64,000 nucleotides of DNA from Phyllobacterium myrsinacearum (GTDB lineage: Bacteria; Pseudomonadota; Alphaproteobacteria; Rhizobiales; Rhizobiaceae), in assembly GCF_002980555.1 (NCBI RefSeq), contig NZ_PVBT01000003.1:496001-560000 (forward strand), written 5' to 3'. The notes under the pieces were generated by a model, which did not search any database, had not been told where the DNA came from, and saw nothing but the letters and a program-made list of their open reading frames with translations. Below are positions 26,519 through 36,886 of this stretch, in pieces. The position numbers and the translations under genes were made by a program. Numbering within the stretch: the first letter of the stretch is position 1; each line of letters starts with the position of its first letter.

Positions 26519-27172
26519 TTACGGAGCCATTGTCCTGAGATAGCCGATCAGCCGGGTTGCCTCGTCGGCGGCTTTGCCGGGTTCGCGGGCGATGATCGCC
26601 TTGATCAGCGCCGTATGCGCCCCGGCCGATTGCTCCAGGCTGCCGGGCCGCTGCAGCCGGAACCAGAAGCGGCGACTATGGGTTTGCAGCGGGGAGGCGA
26701 GACGGGCGGCGTAGGGGTTTTCCGCCGCCTGCCCGAGCACCGTATCGAAAATCTTGTCGGCGTTGAGAAAGCCGATCACATCGTTGCCGGAGCGTGCAGC
26801 CATCATCGCATCGGAGGCTGCCTTCAATCGCTCATGGTGCAGGGATGCACCATAGAGCGCCGCATCGCGCGCAAGAACCCGCTCGACACCCTCGCGCGCG
26901 TCGAGAACCCTGGAAAAATCCTGGGGATTGAGCGCGGCAATGGCAATGCCGGAACGGGGACGGATTTCCATCAAGCCTTCCCAGGCCAGCTTCTGCACCG
27001 CTTCGCGCACCGGCGTGCGGCCCATATTGGTCACATCGGTGAGGGTGCGCTCATTGACGACCGCGCCAGGCTCAAGCTTCAGCGTGACGATCATCTCTTC
27101 GATCTGGCGATAGGCCAGCTCCGCGAGACTTTCGCCCGTCTGGGCCATGGTGTGGACTGCGGTTTGATCCAT
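26519..27172 (-). CDS. GntR family regulator, FadR/FCD subgroup (likely hyp operon regulator)
   Basis: 217 residues: winged-helix domain (Y-R-Q-I-E-E-M-I-V; V-N-E-R-T-L-T-D-V-T-N-M-G-R-T-P-V-R-E-A-V) and a helical FCD effector domain. Divergent from the hydroxyproline operon starting at 27254. A palindrome over that operon's -10 box is the likely operator, which points to a repressor released by a pathway intermediate. Confidence 0.9.
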   Translation of the reverse strand: MDQTAVHTMAQTGESLAELAYRQIEEMIVTLKLEPGAVVNERTLTDVTNMGRTPVREAVQKLAWEGLMEIRPRSGIAIAALNPQDFSRVLDAREGVERVLARDAALYGASLHHERLKAASDAMMAARSGNDVIGFLNADKIFDTVLGQAAENPYAARLASPLQTHSRRFWFRLQRPGSLEQSAGAHTALIKAIIAREPGKAADEATRLIGYLRTMAP

Positions 27173-27197
27173 CAGACAAACTTTCTATTCAAGGCAA

Positions 27198-27226
27198 TTG
27201 ACAGCCACACGCTCTACAGATATATT
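27198..27226 (+). promoter_or_regulatory. Promoter of the hydroxyproline catabolic operon
   Basis: TTGACA at 27198-27203, 17 bases, TATATT at 27221-27226; a near-consensus promoter 28 bases before the first gene. Confidence 0.75.
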
Positions 27227-27237
27227 TCTGATATATC
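27219..27237. promoter_or_regulatory. GntR-type operator overlapping the -10 box
   Basis: GATATAT-TTCTG-ATATATC, a perfect 7-5-7 inverted repeat covering the -10 hexamer and start point. AT-rich dyads of this kind are typical FadR/FCD-regulator sites. Its place between the gntR gene and the operon supports the match; binding is inferred. Confidence 0.65.
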
Positions 27238-27253
27238 AAGAAGGAGAAGAGAC

Positions 27254-28147
27254 ATGTGGTCAGGCGTTTTCCCTGCTGTTACAACCAAATTCACTGAAGA
27301 TGATAAACTCGATCACACGGAAATGGAACGTTGCTTCTCGCTCCTGATGGATGCGGGTTGCGATGGTTTGATTGTTGCAGGTTCGCTCGGCGAAGGCCCG
27401 ATGCTGAGCCACGAGGAAAAACTCGCAGTGCTGAAGACGGCGCAGGGCGTTGCCAAGGGCAAGCCCGTGCTTCTGACCATCAATGAAGCGGCAACCCGCG
27501 ATGGCGCTGCGCTCGCGCAGCAAGCTGCCAAGGCTGGCGCTGATGGCCTGATGCTGGTTCCAAGCCCGATCTATCACACGGATCCGGAAGAAACGGTCAC
27601 CACCCTGAAGGCCGTTGCCGCTGCCGGCGATCTGCCCGTCATGATCTATTCGAACCGCATCGCCTATCGCGTCGATGTGACCAGCGAAATCCTGGCGGAA
27701 CTTGCATCCGACAAGCACTTTGTGGCGATCAAGGAGTCGTCCGACGATGTGCGCCGCACCACCGATATCATCAATACTTTCGGCAAGCGTTACGACCTCT
27801 TCACCGGCGTCGACAACCTCGCCTTCGAAGCATTGACCGCCGGTGCCATCGGCTGGGTCGCCGGGCTGGTCACGGCCTTCCCGAAAGAGACGGTTGCGAT
27901 CTACAAGCTCATCGGTGCCGGCCGCTATGCCGAAGCGCTGGATATCTATCGCTGGTTCCGCCCCTTGCTTGACCTCGATGTCTCCACCTATCTTGTGCAG
28001 AACATCAAACTGGCGGAAGTCCATGAAATCGGAACCAATGATCGCGTGCGCCTGCCGCGCCAGCCATTGCGCGGCGACCGCCGGGCGGCTGTCGACAAGA
28101 TCGTCAGGGATGCCATGGCATCGCGGCCGAAACTGCCTGTTCTCTGA
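27254..28147 (+). CDS. hypD: Dihydrodipicolinate synthase family; likely 1-pyrroline-4-hydroxy-2-carboxylate deaminase
   Basis: 297-residue TIM-barrel aldolase-type protein with the Schiff-base lysine at about 160 (F-V-A-I-K-E-S-S), tyrosine at 132 (M-I-Y-S-N-R) and the G-S-L-G-E-G-P motif near 43-49. The family includes many functions; the two following genes (D-hydroxyproline oxidoreductase, hydroxyproline epimerase) assign it to hydroxyproline breakdown, where it deaminates pyrroline-hydroxy-carboxylate to alpha-ketoglutarate semialdehyde. First gene of the operon, with AGAAGGAGAAGAG before the ATG. Confidence 0.8.
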   Translation: MWSGVFPAVTTKFTEDDKLDHTEMERCFSLLMDAGCDGLIVAGSLGEGPMLSHEEKLAVLKTAQGVAKGKPVLLTINEAATRDGAALAQQAAKAGADGLMLVPSPIYHTDPEETVTTLKAVAAAGDLPVMIYSNRIAYRVDVTSEILAELASDKHFVAIKESSDDVRRTTDIINTFGKRYDLFTGVDNLAFEALTAGAIGWVAGLVTAFPKETVAIYKLIGAGRYAEALDIYRWFRPLLDLDVSTYLVQNIKLAEVHEIGTNDRVRLPRQPLRGDRRAAVDKIVRDAMASRPKLPVL

Positions 28148-28156
28148 GGCTGCGCC

Positions 28157-29410
28157 ATGAGTGCCGGTCCGGAAAAGCATGATGTTGTCATTGTCGGCGC
28201 CGGTATCATTGGCGTCGCCATCGCGGCTTTTCTGGGCGAAGCCGGGCGCAGGGTTCTGGTAATCGATCACCAGGGCATCTGCGAAGGAACGAGCTCCGGC
28301 AATGCCGGGGCCCTGGCTTTTTCCGACATATTGCCGATGGCCTCGAAAGGGGTCATGGCCAAGGTTCCGGGCTGGCTGATGGACCCGCTCGGGCCGTTCA
28401 CCATCCGGCCGTCCTACCTTCCCAGGCTGGCGCCGTGGCTTTACCGGTTCTGGCGCGCCAGCCGGCCGGACGTGCTGGAACACACCACGGTGGCGCAGGG
28501 CGCGATGATGCGCCTCGCCGAGCCGGAAATGCTGGATCTGATGCAGCGTGCCGGTATCCGCCACATGGTGCGCGAGGATGGTTCGCTGGAACTTTACGAG
28601 AGCGAGCATGAGCTCAATCTCGGCCTGCCCGGCTGGGCGGCGCGGGAGAGGGCGGGCATTGCCTTCGAACATTTGCGCGGCGACGCGCTGGCTGCCTGTC
28701 AGCCAGGCCTCGCCCGCCGCTTTGTCGCCGGAACCTTCGTTCCGGGATGGAAGACGGTCAGCGATCCCAAACATGTGGGCAAAGGGCTGTGGGCCCATGC
28801 GGAAAAACTGGGGGCCCGCTTCGAACGTGCAGAGGTTGTTTCCGTTGGCGCGAACGATATGGGCGGTACAGTCAGGCTTGCGGATGGGCGGACACTCGAC
28901 ACCGGCAAGCTCATTCTCGCTGCGGGCGCCTGGTCACACCGTCTGGCGCTGCATCTCGGTGACCGCATCCCGCTGGATACGGAGCGCGGCTACAACACCA
29001 CCTTGCCCGCCGGGGCCTTTGATCTGAAACGCCAGCTGATTTTCTCCGGTTATGGATTTGTTGTAACGCCGCTCGAAACCGGCGTGCGCGTCGGCGGAGC
29101 CGTCGAACTGGGCGGTCTCGACTTGCCCCCCAATTTCAAGCGTTCGGACGTCATGCTGCAGAAAGCCAAGACCTTCCTGCCGGACCTTGATATTTTAGGC
29201 GGGAAGCAATGGATGGGGTATCGTCCGTCGATGCCCGATTCGCTGCCGGTTATCGGCTATTCCCGGCAAAGCAAAAATGTTCTCTATGCCTTTGGCCATG
29301 GACATCTGGGCTTGACCCAGTCCGCCGCCACGGGCCGGCTGATCTGCGATCTCATCGAGGGCCGGCGGCCATCGATCCCGATCGATCCCTTCAATCCGCA
29401 ACGCTTTTAG
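28157..29410 (+). CDS. hypO: FAD-dependent D-amino-acid oxidoreductase; likely cis-4-hydroxy-D-proline dehydrogenase
   Basis: 417 residues, DadA-like. FAD-binding V-V-I-V-G-A-G-I-I-G-V-A-I near residue 10, G-T-S-S-G-N-A-G, and the C-terminal G-H-G-H-L-G-L-T-Q-S-A-A-T-G-R motif. In hydroxyproline pathways this enzyme oxidises the epimerase product to the pyrroline. It lies nine bases after hypD and 14 before the epimerase gene. Specificity is inferred from context. Confidence 0.82.
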   Translation: MSAGPEKHDVVIVGAGIIGVAIAAFLGEAGRRVLVIDHQGICEGTSSGNAGALAFSDILPMASKGVMAKVPGWLMDPLGPFTIRPSYLPRLAPWLYRFWRASRPDVLEHTTVAQGAMMRLAEPEMLDLMQRAGIRHMVREDGSLELYESEHELNLGLPGWAARERAGIAFEHLRGDALAACQPGLARRFVAGTFVPGWKTVSDPKHVGKGLWAHAEKLGARFERAEVVSVGANDMGGTVRLADGRTLDTGKLILAAGAWSHRLALHLGDRIPLDTERGYNTTLPAGAFDLKRQLIFSGYGFVVTPLETGVRVGGAVELGGLDLPPNFKRSDVMLQKAKTFLPDLDILGGKQWMGYRPSMPDSLPVIGYSRQSKNVLYAFGHGHLGLTQSAATGRLICDLIEGRRPSIPIDPFNPQRF

Positions 29411-29424
29411 GACCCTGTAACATC

Positions 29425-30426
29425 ATGGCGCGTCATTCCTTCTTCTGTGTCGACGGTCACACCTGTGGCAATCCGGTACGCCTCGTGGCGGGGGGAGGGC
29501 CAAACCTCACCGGCTCGACCATGATGGAAAAACGCGCGCATTTCCTGCGCGAATTCGACTGGATCCGCACCGGCCTGATGTTCGAGCCGCGCGGCCACGA
29601 CATGATGTCCGGTTCCATTCTCTATCCGCCGACCCGCGCGGATTGCGATGTGGCGGTGCTGTTCATCGAAACGTCGGGCTGTCTGCCCATGTGCGGCCAC
29701 GGCACCATCGGCACCGTGACGATGGCGATTGAACACGGCCTGATAACCCCGAAGACACCAGGCATATTGAGGCTTGATACCCCGGCCGGTCTGGTGGTCG
29801 CGGAGTACACGCAGGAAGGCCAGTATGTCACCAGCGTGCGCATCACCAATGTTCCGGCGTTTCTCTATGCGGAAGGGCTGGAAGTGGAATGCCCGGATCT
29901 CGGGACACTGCATGTGGATGTTGCCTATGGCGGCAATTTCTACGCAATCGTCGATCCGCAGAAGAATTTCCGGGATATGGCGGACTACCGGGCGCTCGAT
30001 CTTATTGGCTGGAGCCCGGTTCTGCGCGAACGTCTGAATGAACGCTATACGTTCCAGCACCCGGAAAAGCCCGATATCAACATACTCAGCCATATCCTGT
30101 GGACCGGAGCGCCAACCAAGCCGGAAGCACATGCGCGCAATGCCGTGTTCTACGGTGACAAGGCGATTGACCGCTCCCCCTGTGGAACGGGTACATCGGC
30201 CCGCATGGCGCAACTGACGGCAAAGGGAGAATTGAAGCCCGGAGACGACTTCGTGCATGAATCCATCATCGGCTCGCTGTTCCATGGCCGGGTGGAATCA
30301 GCCACCCATGTCGGGGACCGCGATGCAATAATACCCTCGGTTGCAGGGTGGGCGCGGATGACCGGTTACAGCACGATCTTCATCGATGACCGCGATCCCT
30401 TCGCTCACGGATTTGTGGTCAAGTGA
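29425..30426 (+). CDS. 4-hydroxyproline 2-epimerase (PrpA-like)
   Basis: 333 residues, proline racemase family. The catalytic cysteine pair is present: Cys90 in L-P-M-C-G-H-G and the second in S-P-C-G-T-G-T-S-A. The start A-R-H-S-F-F-C-V-D-G-H-T-C-G-N and much of the sequence match Brucella PrpA as I recall it, a protein that also acts as a B-cell mitogen in Brucella. It converts trans-4-hydroxy-L-proline to cis-4-hydroxy-D-proline, the first pathway step. ATG 29425 is chosen by similarity. Last gene of the hyp operon. Confidence 0.9.
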   Translation: MARHSFFCVDGHTCGNPVRLVAGGGPNLTGSTMMEKRAHFLREFDWIRTGLMFEPRGHDMMSGSILYPPTRADCDVAVLFIETSGCLPMCGHGTIGTVTMAIEHGLITPKTPGILRLDTPAGLVVAEYTQEGQYVTSVRITNVPAFLYAEGLEVECPDLGTLHVDVAYGGNFYAIVDPQKNFRDMADYRALDLIGWSPVLRERLNERYTFQHPEKPDINILSHILWTGAPTKPEAHARNAVFYGDKAIDRSPCGTGTSARMAQLTAKGELKPGDDFVHESIIGSLFHGRVESATHVGDRDAIIPSVAGWARMTGYSTIFIDDRDPFAHGFVVK

Positions 30427-30498
30427 GCCGCGCCTGGCTTGTTCCGACAATAAGGCGAAGATAGGCAATTCGGTTAAATCAGCGGCATTTGCCGTAAA

Positions 30499-30519
30499 TT
30501 TCGTCAAGAATTGACGAAA
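30499..30519. promoter_or_regulatory. Perfect palindrome upstream of the liv operon
   Basis: TTTCGTCAA-GAA-TTGACGAAA, 9-3-9, further extended by AAA/TTT with one bulge. It lies about 180 bases before livH in a 269-base gap and looks like an operator, possibly for an Lrp/AsnC-type protein. The rest of the gap is AT-rich and also holds a tandem pair of AACCGGATAA (30640-30660). Confidence 0.55.
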
Positions 30520-30695
30520 ATTTGGTGAAAAAATTCGCACGGAGTATGCAAGCAAATGTGATGCCGCTGTTTGTGCTAAAAAAGCTGTTGCTTTCTTTAA
30601 CGCAGACGTTACGTGTAAAGAAGTTGGGGTAAACGGGAACCGGATAAAAAAACCGGATAAGAAACTTCCCAATGAAAATGAGGGGTATCGTTGCG

Positions 30696-31604
30696 ATGGA
30701 GTACTTCATCCAGCAATCGATCAACGGTCTGACACTCGGTTCAATCTACGGACTGATCGCAATCGGCTATACGATGGTCTACGGGATCATCGGCATGATC
30801 AACTTCGCCCATGGCGACGTTTTCATGCTTGGCGCGTTCATGGCGATGATCGTTTTTCTTGCTTTAACCACATTTATCGGCGGTGTGCCTGTTGTGCTGG
30901 CGCTGCTTCTGATGATGCTTGTCGCCATGCTGCTGACCGGGCTTTGGAGCTGGACAATCGAACGGCTTGCCTACCGGCCGCTGCGCGGATCGTTCCGCCT
31001 TGCGCCGTTGATCACGGCGATCGGCATGTCGATTGCGCTGTCCAATTTCGTGCAGGTCACACAGGGCCCGCGCAACAAGCCGATCCCGCCGCTCGTCAAT
31101 GGCGGTGTGACAATCTACGGCACGGGCATCACCATTGCCTACAAGCAGATGGTGATCGTTATCGTCACCGCGATCCTGCTTGCCGCATTCTGGTATCTGG
31201 TCAACCGTACCACGCTCGGGCGTGCCCAGCGTTCCTGTGAGCAGGACCGCAAGATGGCCGCGCTTCTCGGCATCGACGTGGACAAGACGATTTCCATGAC
31301 CTTCGTCATGGGCGCCATGCTCGCCGCGGTCGCCGGAACGCTCTACCTCATGTTCTATGGCGTCATCTCCTTCACCGATGGTTTTACGCCCGGGGTCAAG
31401 GCGTTTACGGCCGCGGTGCTCGGGGGTATCGGCTCATTGCCCGGTGCGGTGGTCGGCGGTCTGCTGATCGGGCTGATCGAGGCCCTGTGGTCGGCCTATT
31501 TCTCCATCGATTACAAGGATGTGGCTGCATTTTCGATCCTCGCAATCGTTCTGATCTTCCTGCCCTCCGGCATTCTTGGTCGGCCCGAAGTCGAAAAGGT
31601 TTGA
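30696..31604 (+). CDS. livH: Branched-chain amino acid ABC transporter permease LivH
   Basis: 302-residue inner-membrane permease, [18 protein letters not shown] start, eight or so hydrophobic segments, and the family loop containing G[11 protein letters not shown]. ATG 30696 is preferred over 30672 by homology and by GAGGGG about ten bases before it. First gene of a six-gene importer operon. Confidence 0.93.
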   Translation: MEYFIQQSINGLTLGSIYGLIAIGYTMVYGIIGMINFAHGDVFMLGAFMAMIVFLALTTFIGGVPVVLALLLMMLVAMLLTGLWSWTIERLAYRPLRGSFRLAPLITAIGMSIALSNFVQVTQGPRNKPIPPLVNGGVTIYGTGITIAYKQMVIVIVTAILLAAFWYLVNRTTLGRAQRSCEQDRKMAALLGIDVDKTISMTFVMGAMLAAVAGTLYLMFYGVISFTDGFTPGVKAFTAAVLGGIGSLPGAVVGGLLIGLIEALWSAYFSIDYKDVAAFSILAIVLIFLPSGILGRPEVEKV

Positions 31605-31608
31605 GCTT

Positions 31609-33033
31609 ATGGCTGATATCCAATCTTCAGGACAGGATTCCGTCTACGCCAAAGCCGCCAAGGAAGCGGTGTTTGCCGGAATCATCGCGTTCGGCCTGTT
31701 CTTTCTCGTCGTTGGTTTCCGCACCGACCAGAACATCAACAATGAGCTGGTTCTCGTTCAGCGCTGGGGCCTGCTGGCGATCTTCGTGGCGGTGGCTGCC
31801 ATCGGACGCTTCATCTTTGCAGCCTTCATAACGCCGTCGCGGGAACAGGCGAAGCTGGCCAAGAGCAAGGCGCCAGCCGCGGCCAAGGTTGACCGCCGTT
31901 CGCTCAAGGCAGCGGTATCGCGGTTCGGTCTTGCCCTGCTTTTCATCTACCCCTTCGTCGTCATCCTGATCCTGGCGCTGATCCAGTTCGCGGTAACCGG
32001 GCAATGGTCGTTCCAGAGCGGCGTGCAGGGCTCGCTCAAATATGTCGACAATTTCGGCATCCAGATCCTGATCTATGTCATGCTGGCATGGGGCCTGAAC
32101 ATCGTCGTGGGGCTCGCCGGCCTGCTTGATCTTGGCTATGTCGCCTTCTATGCGGTCGGTGCCTATTCCTACGCGCTGCTTTCCGCCCATTTCGGCCTGT
32201 CGTTCTGGCTGCTCCTGCCGATGGCCGGCATCTTTGCTGCCATGTGGGGCATTGTGCTGGGCTTTCCGGTCCTGCGGCTGCGGGGCGACTATCTTGCCAT
32301 CGTCACGCTGGCTTTTGGTGAGATCATCCGTCTCGTGCTGATCAACTGGACCGTGGTGACCAAGGGCACGTTCGGTATCTCCGGTATTGCCAAGGCGACC
32401 CTGTTCGGCATTCCGTTCACGCCGGGTCCCACCGGTTTTGCCGCCATGTTCGGCCTGCCGAACTCCGGCGTCTACTACAAGATTTTCCTCTATTATCTCA
32501 TTCTGTTCCTGGCTCTGCTGACGGCCTGGGTGACGATCCGCCTGCGCCGCATGCCGATTGGCCGCGCCTGGGAAGCGCTGCGCGAGGATGAGATTGCCTG
32601 CCGGTCCCTGGGCATCAACACGACGACCACCAAGCTGACGGCTTTTGCCACCGGCGCGATGTTCGGCGGGTTTGCCGGATCGTTCTTTGCCGCCCGCCAG
32701 GGTTTTGTCAGTCCCGAGTCCTTCGTGTTCCTCGAATCGGCAATCATTCTTGCCATCGTCGTGCTCGGCGGCATGGGCTCGCTCATCGGTATCGCCATCG
32801 CGGCGGCCGTGATGATCGGCGGCACGGAACTCCTGCGCGAGCTGGAATTCCTCAAGCTGATCTTTGGCAATGACTTCACGCCGGAGCTCTATCGCATGCT
32901 GCTGTTCGGTCTGGCCATGATCGTCGTCATGGTGTGGAAGCCGCGCGGATTTGTCGGCAACCGGGAACCGAGCGCCTTCCTGCACGAGCGCAAGATGATC
33001 TCCAGCGAGTTTACGAAAGAAGGGCACGGCTGA
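31609..33033 (+). CDS. livM: Branched-chain amino acid ABC transporter permease LivM
   Basis: 474 residues, with an N-terminal extension of about 140 residues containing three hydrophobic segments and a charged Ala/Lys linker ahead of the LivM core ([22 protein letters not shown]). The conserved [13 protein letters not shown] loop contacts the ATPases. Follows livH by four bases; its stop overlaps livG (TGATG). Confidence 0.93.
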   Translation: MADIQSSGQDSVYAKAAKEAVFAGIIAFGLFFLVVGFRTDQNINNELVLVQRWGLLAIFVAVAAIGRFIFAAFITPSREQAKLAKSKAPAAAKVDRRSLKAAVSRFGLALLFIYPFVVILILALIQFAVTGQWSFQSGVQGSLKYVDNFGIQILIYVMLAWGLNIVVGLAGLLDLGYVAFYAVGAYSYALLSAHFGLSFWLLLPMAGIFAAMWGIVLGFPVLRLRGDYLAIVTLAFGEIIRLVLINWTVVTKGTFGISGIAKATLFGIPFTPGPTGFAAMFGLPNSGVYYKIFLYYLILFLALLTAWVTIRLRRMPIGRAWEALREDEIACRSLGINTTTTKLTAFATGAMFGGFAGSFFAARQGFVSPESFVFLESAIILAIVVLGGMGSLIGIAIAAAVMIGGTELLRELEFLKLIFGNDFTPELYRMLLFGLAMIVVMVWKPRGFVGNREPSAFLHERKMISSEFTKEGHG

Positions 33034-34306
33034 TGGTTTCGGAAGTGCGTAACAATCCCAGCCCCGTGCTGCGCGTTGAACATCTGTCGATGAAGTTCGG
33101 TGGTCTCGTTGCCATCAACGACCTCAACTTCGAGGCCAAGCGCGGGGCGATTACCGCCCTGATCGGCCCGAACGGCGCCGGCAAGACCACGGTGTTCAAC
33201 TGCATCACCGGCTTCTACAAGCCGACCGAAGGCATGCTGACCATGACCCGCCAGAATGGCGAGGAGTATCTACTGGAGCGCATGGCCGACTTCGTCATCA
33301 CCAAGAAGGCGAAGGTGGCGCGCACGTTCCAGAACATCCGGCTGTTCTCGGGGCTGACCGTTCTGGAAAACCTGCTGGTTGCCCAGCACAATCCCCTGAT
33401 GCTGTCGTCGGGCTATACGATCCTCGGTCTTCTCGGCTTTCCGACCTATAAGAAGGCGGCTGCCGACGCGATCGAAAAAGCCCGTTTCTGGCTGCAGAAG
33501 ATCAACCTCGTCGAGCGCGCCGACGATCCCGCCGGCGATCTGCCCTACGGCGCCCAGCGGCGTCTCGAGATTGCCCGTGCGATGTGCACCGATCCGGAGC
33601 TTCTGTGCCTGGACGAACCTGCCGCCGGTCTCAACGCGCGTGAATCGGCGGAGCTGAACCAGCTGCTGCTCAGCATCCGCGAAGAGACGGGAACGTCCAT
33701 CATCCTGATCGAGCATGACATGTCCGTGGTGATGGAAATCTCCGACCACGTCATTGTTCTTGAATACGGCACCAAGATTTCCGACGGAACGCCGGAGACG
33801 GTAAAGAATGATCCCAAGGTCATTGCCGCCTATCTCGGTGTCGAGGACGAAGAGGTGGTCGAGCTGATCGAGCATGCTGCCGCCACCGGCAGTGACGATA
33901 TCACGGCGGCGGTTGACCTTCTGTCCACCGAAGCCATCCAGGAAATCACCGAGACGCAGGCGGAAGTGCCGGTCGCAGCGAAGGCCAAAACAGCGGCAAA
34001 GCCCGCAGCTCCGGCGATCAAGGCGGGCGCAACCGCCAATGCACTTGCCGCGCCGCGCGAGGGCGAGTCCGACGATCTGACCCTGATCAAGGGGATTGGC
34101 CCGGTCAACGCGCGCAGGCTCAACGAACACGGTATTTTCCATTTCGATCAGATCGCGGCCTGGAAGAAGGCGGACGTGACGGCCGCCGAAGCCTATCTGG
34201 CGTTTGACGGGCGTATTGCACGCGAAGACTGGATCGGCCAGGCCAAAAAGCTGGCGAAAGAGAGCCAGGGCAAACCGGCTGCAAAGAAGACCGGAGGGGC
34301 GAAGTA

Positions 34307-34307
<1 letters not shown>
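33033..34307 (+). CDS. livG: LivG ATPase fused to a C-terminal helix-hairpin-helix domain
   Basis: 424 residues, where LivG is usually about 255. Residues 11-272 are a complete ABC ATPase: Walker A G-P-N-G-A-G-K-T at 45-52, Q-loop F-Q-N-I-R, signature L-P-Y-G-A-Q-R-R near 170 and Walker B L-C-L-D-E-P at 191-196. Residues 273-345 are an acidic then Ala/Lys-rich linker. Residues 347-408 (D-D-L-T-L-I-K-G-I-G-P-V-N-A-R-R-L-N and G-R-I-A-R-E-D-W-I-G-Q-A-K-K-L-A) form the H3TH/helix-hairpin-helix module known from tails of alphaproteobacterial NuoE and L21. Its role on a transporter ATPase is unknown. Overlaps livM and livF by one base each. Confidence 0.93.
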
Positions 34308-35056
<749 letters not shown>

Positions 35057-35118
35057 CAAAAATAGGGCCGGCTTTCCAGCGGGTCTGGAATGTCCGGTGC
35101 CGCAAGGGGAATACTGCC

Positions 35119-35472
35119 ATGCAAGGCATTTTGTACGAAGAACCCTCATTCTGGCTGTTTGTGCTGGTAACCTGCATCATGGGCGGCTGGGCCGCATGGA
35201 TGGCGGGCCGCGCCTGTGCCAAGACATGGCGGTCCTATACAATTCTGATCTTCTACATGCTGCTTCTCGGCATCGGCGTCCGCTTCATCCACTTTGCCCT
35301 GTTTGAAGGCACGATGGTGACGCTGCACTACTATGTGATCGACACCATCGTGCTGATCATCATCGGCACATTGGGCTACCGTTACACCCGGACAAACCAG
35401 ATGGTTCAGCAGTATCACTGGCTCTATGAAAAAGTTTCTCCCTTCTCGTTCAAGGAAAGAAAAGGGGCCTAA
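35119..35472 (+). CDS. DUF6867 membrane protein of the liv operon
   Basis: 117 residues with three hydrophobic segments (about 11-30, 41-62, 72-90) and a short soluble end Q-Y-H-W-L-Y-E-K-V-S-P-F-S-F-K-E. This small protein is regularly encoded between livF and the binding-protein gene in rhizobia. An accessory role in the importer is inferred from context only. Preceded by AAGGGG. Confidence 0.82.
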   Translation: MQGILYEEPSFWLFVLVTCIMGGWAAWMAGRACAKTWRSYTILIFYMLLLGIGVRFIHFALFEGTMVTLHYYVIDTIVLIIIGTLGYRYTRTNQMVQQYHWLYEKVSPFSFKERKGA

Positions 35473-35599
35473 GCAATCTCGCTGACGCGAAACGAATCAG
35501 CGTGACAACCGCCGGAAAATCGGCAAATGTGGTCTTCAAGCGATGGGAAGAATTCATCGTTAGGGGTTTCGTAAGTACCTAGAAAATGGGAGTTTTCAA

Positions 35600-36715
35600 A
35601 TGAAGAAGTCACTATTCTCGGGTGTTGCTGTTGCAGCGATGCTCGCTTTGGGCGGTCACGCCTATGCTGATCTTCTGGTCGGTATTGGTGCTCCGCTGAC
35701 CGGCCCCAACGCCGCTTACGGCGCGCAGATTCAGAAGGGTGCCGAAGCGGCCGCCGAGGTGGTCAATGCGGCTGGCGGCGTGAATGGCGAAAAGATCAAA
35801 TTCGTTCTGGGCGATGACGTTTCCGATGCCAAGCAGGGCGTTTCGGTTGCCAACAAGTTTGTTGCTGATGGCGTGAAATTCGTCGTCGGCCATTTCAACT
35901 CCGGCGTGTCCATCCCGGCATCCGAAGTGTACGCGGAAAACGGCATTGTCGAAGTAACGCCAGCTGCGACAAATCCCGTCTTCACCGAACGCGGCCTGTG
36001 GAACACATTCCGCACCTGCGGCCGCGATGACCAGCAGGGTGCCATTGCCGGCGCCTACATCGCCGAGCATTACAAGGATGCCAAGATCGCCGTCATCCAT
36101 GACAAGACGCCATATGGCCAGGGTCTTGCCGATGAAACCAAGAAGACAATCGAGGCAAAGGGCCTGAAGCCGGTTCTTTATGAAGGCGTCAATGTCGGCG
36201 ACAAGGACTTCTCCGCGCTGATCGCCAAGGCCAAGCAGGCCGGCGTCAATGTTCTCTATTGGGGCGGTTTGCATACGGAAGCCGGTCTCATCATCCGCCA
36301 GCTGGCTGATCAGGGCCTGAAGGTCAAGTTCATCTCCGGCGACGGCATTGTCACCAACGAGCTCGCTGCGATTGCCGGCGACGCCGTGGTCGGCACGCTC
36401 AACACTTTCGGTCCCGATCCGCGCAACAATCCGGCCAACAAGGATCTGGTCGAGAAGTTCCGCAAGGCCGGTTTTGAGCCGGAAGCCTACACCCTCTACT
36501 CCTATGCAGCCGTGCAGGCCATCGTCGGAGCAGCGACCGCTGCAAAGTCGAACGATCCTGAAACCGTTGCCAAGGCCCTGAAGGAAAAGGGCCCATTCAA
36601 GTCGGTTCTCGGCGATATCTCCTTTGACGAAAAGGGCGATCCGAAGCTTCCAGGTTACGTCATGTACGAATGGAAGAAGGACAAGGACGGCAAGTACACA
36701 TACGTCCAGCAGTAA
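35600..36715 (+). CDS. livJ: Branched-chain amino acid substrate-binding protein
   Basis: 371-residue periplasmic binding protein of the LivJ/BraC type: Sec signal peptide ([11 protein letters not shown] ... A-Y-A), then [14 protein letters not shown] and the E-V-T-P-A-A-T-N-P ligand-site region. Last gene of the cluster, 127 bases after the DUF6867 gene and possibly with its own promoter for higher expression. The ligand could be branched-chain or other amino acids. Confidence 0.93.
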   Translation: MKKSLFSGVAVAAMLALGGHAYADLLVGIGAPLTGPNAAYGAQIQKGAEAAAEVVNAAGGVNGEKIKFVLGDDVSDAKQGVSVANKFVADGVKFVVGHFNSGVSIPASEVYAENGIVEVTPAATNPVFTERGLWNTFRTCGRDDQQGAIAGAYIAEHYKDAKIAVIHDKTPYGQGLADETKKTIEAKGLKPVLYEGVNVGDKDFSALIAKAKQAGVNVLYWGGLHTEAGLIIRQLADQGLKVKFISGDGIVTNELAAIAGDAVVGTLNTFGPDPRNNPANKDLVEKFRKAGFEPEAYTLYSYAAVQAIVGAATAAKSNDPETVAKALKEKGPFKSVLGDISFDEKGDPKLPGYVMYEWKKDKDGKYTYVQQ

Positions 36716-36741
36716 GCCTTTCCGCTTTCTGTCTCATTGCG

Positions 36742-36770
36742 AAATGCCCGGCTCTCATGCCGGGCATTTT
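36742..36770 (+). terminator. Rho-independent terminator of the liv operon
   Basis: AAATGCCCGGC, loop TCTCAT, GCCGGGCATTT plus a further T: an 11-bp perfect stem 27 bases after the livJ stop. Confidence 0.9.
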
Positions 36771-36886
36771 GCCGTTGGACATTTTCCTGTCTTGTGATCA
36801 ATATGCCTTGTTTGCAGTGCAGCAATCATCCCGCCAATAGGGTTTTACCGCTCATACCGCCTCTATGAGATTTCGGAGTTTTCGCC

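Noticed and set aside
26519-30426. mmsA as the missing semialdehyde dehydrogenase of the hydroxyproline pathway
   Set aside because: Its motifs are those of the CoA-acylating MmsA group, it has its own LysR gene and terminator, and it is not in the hyp operon.
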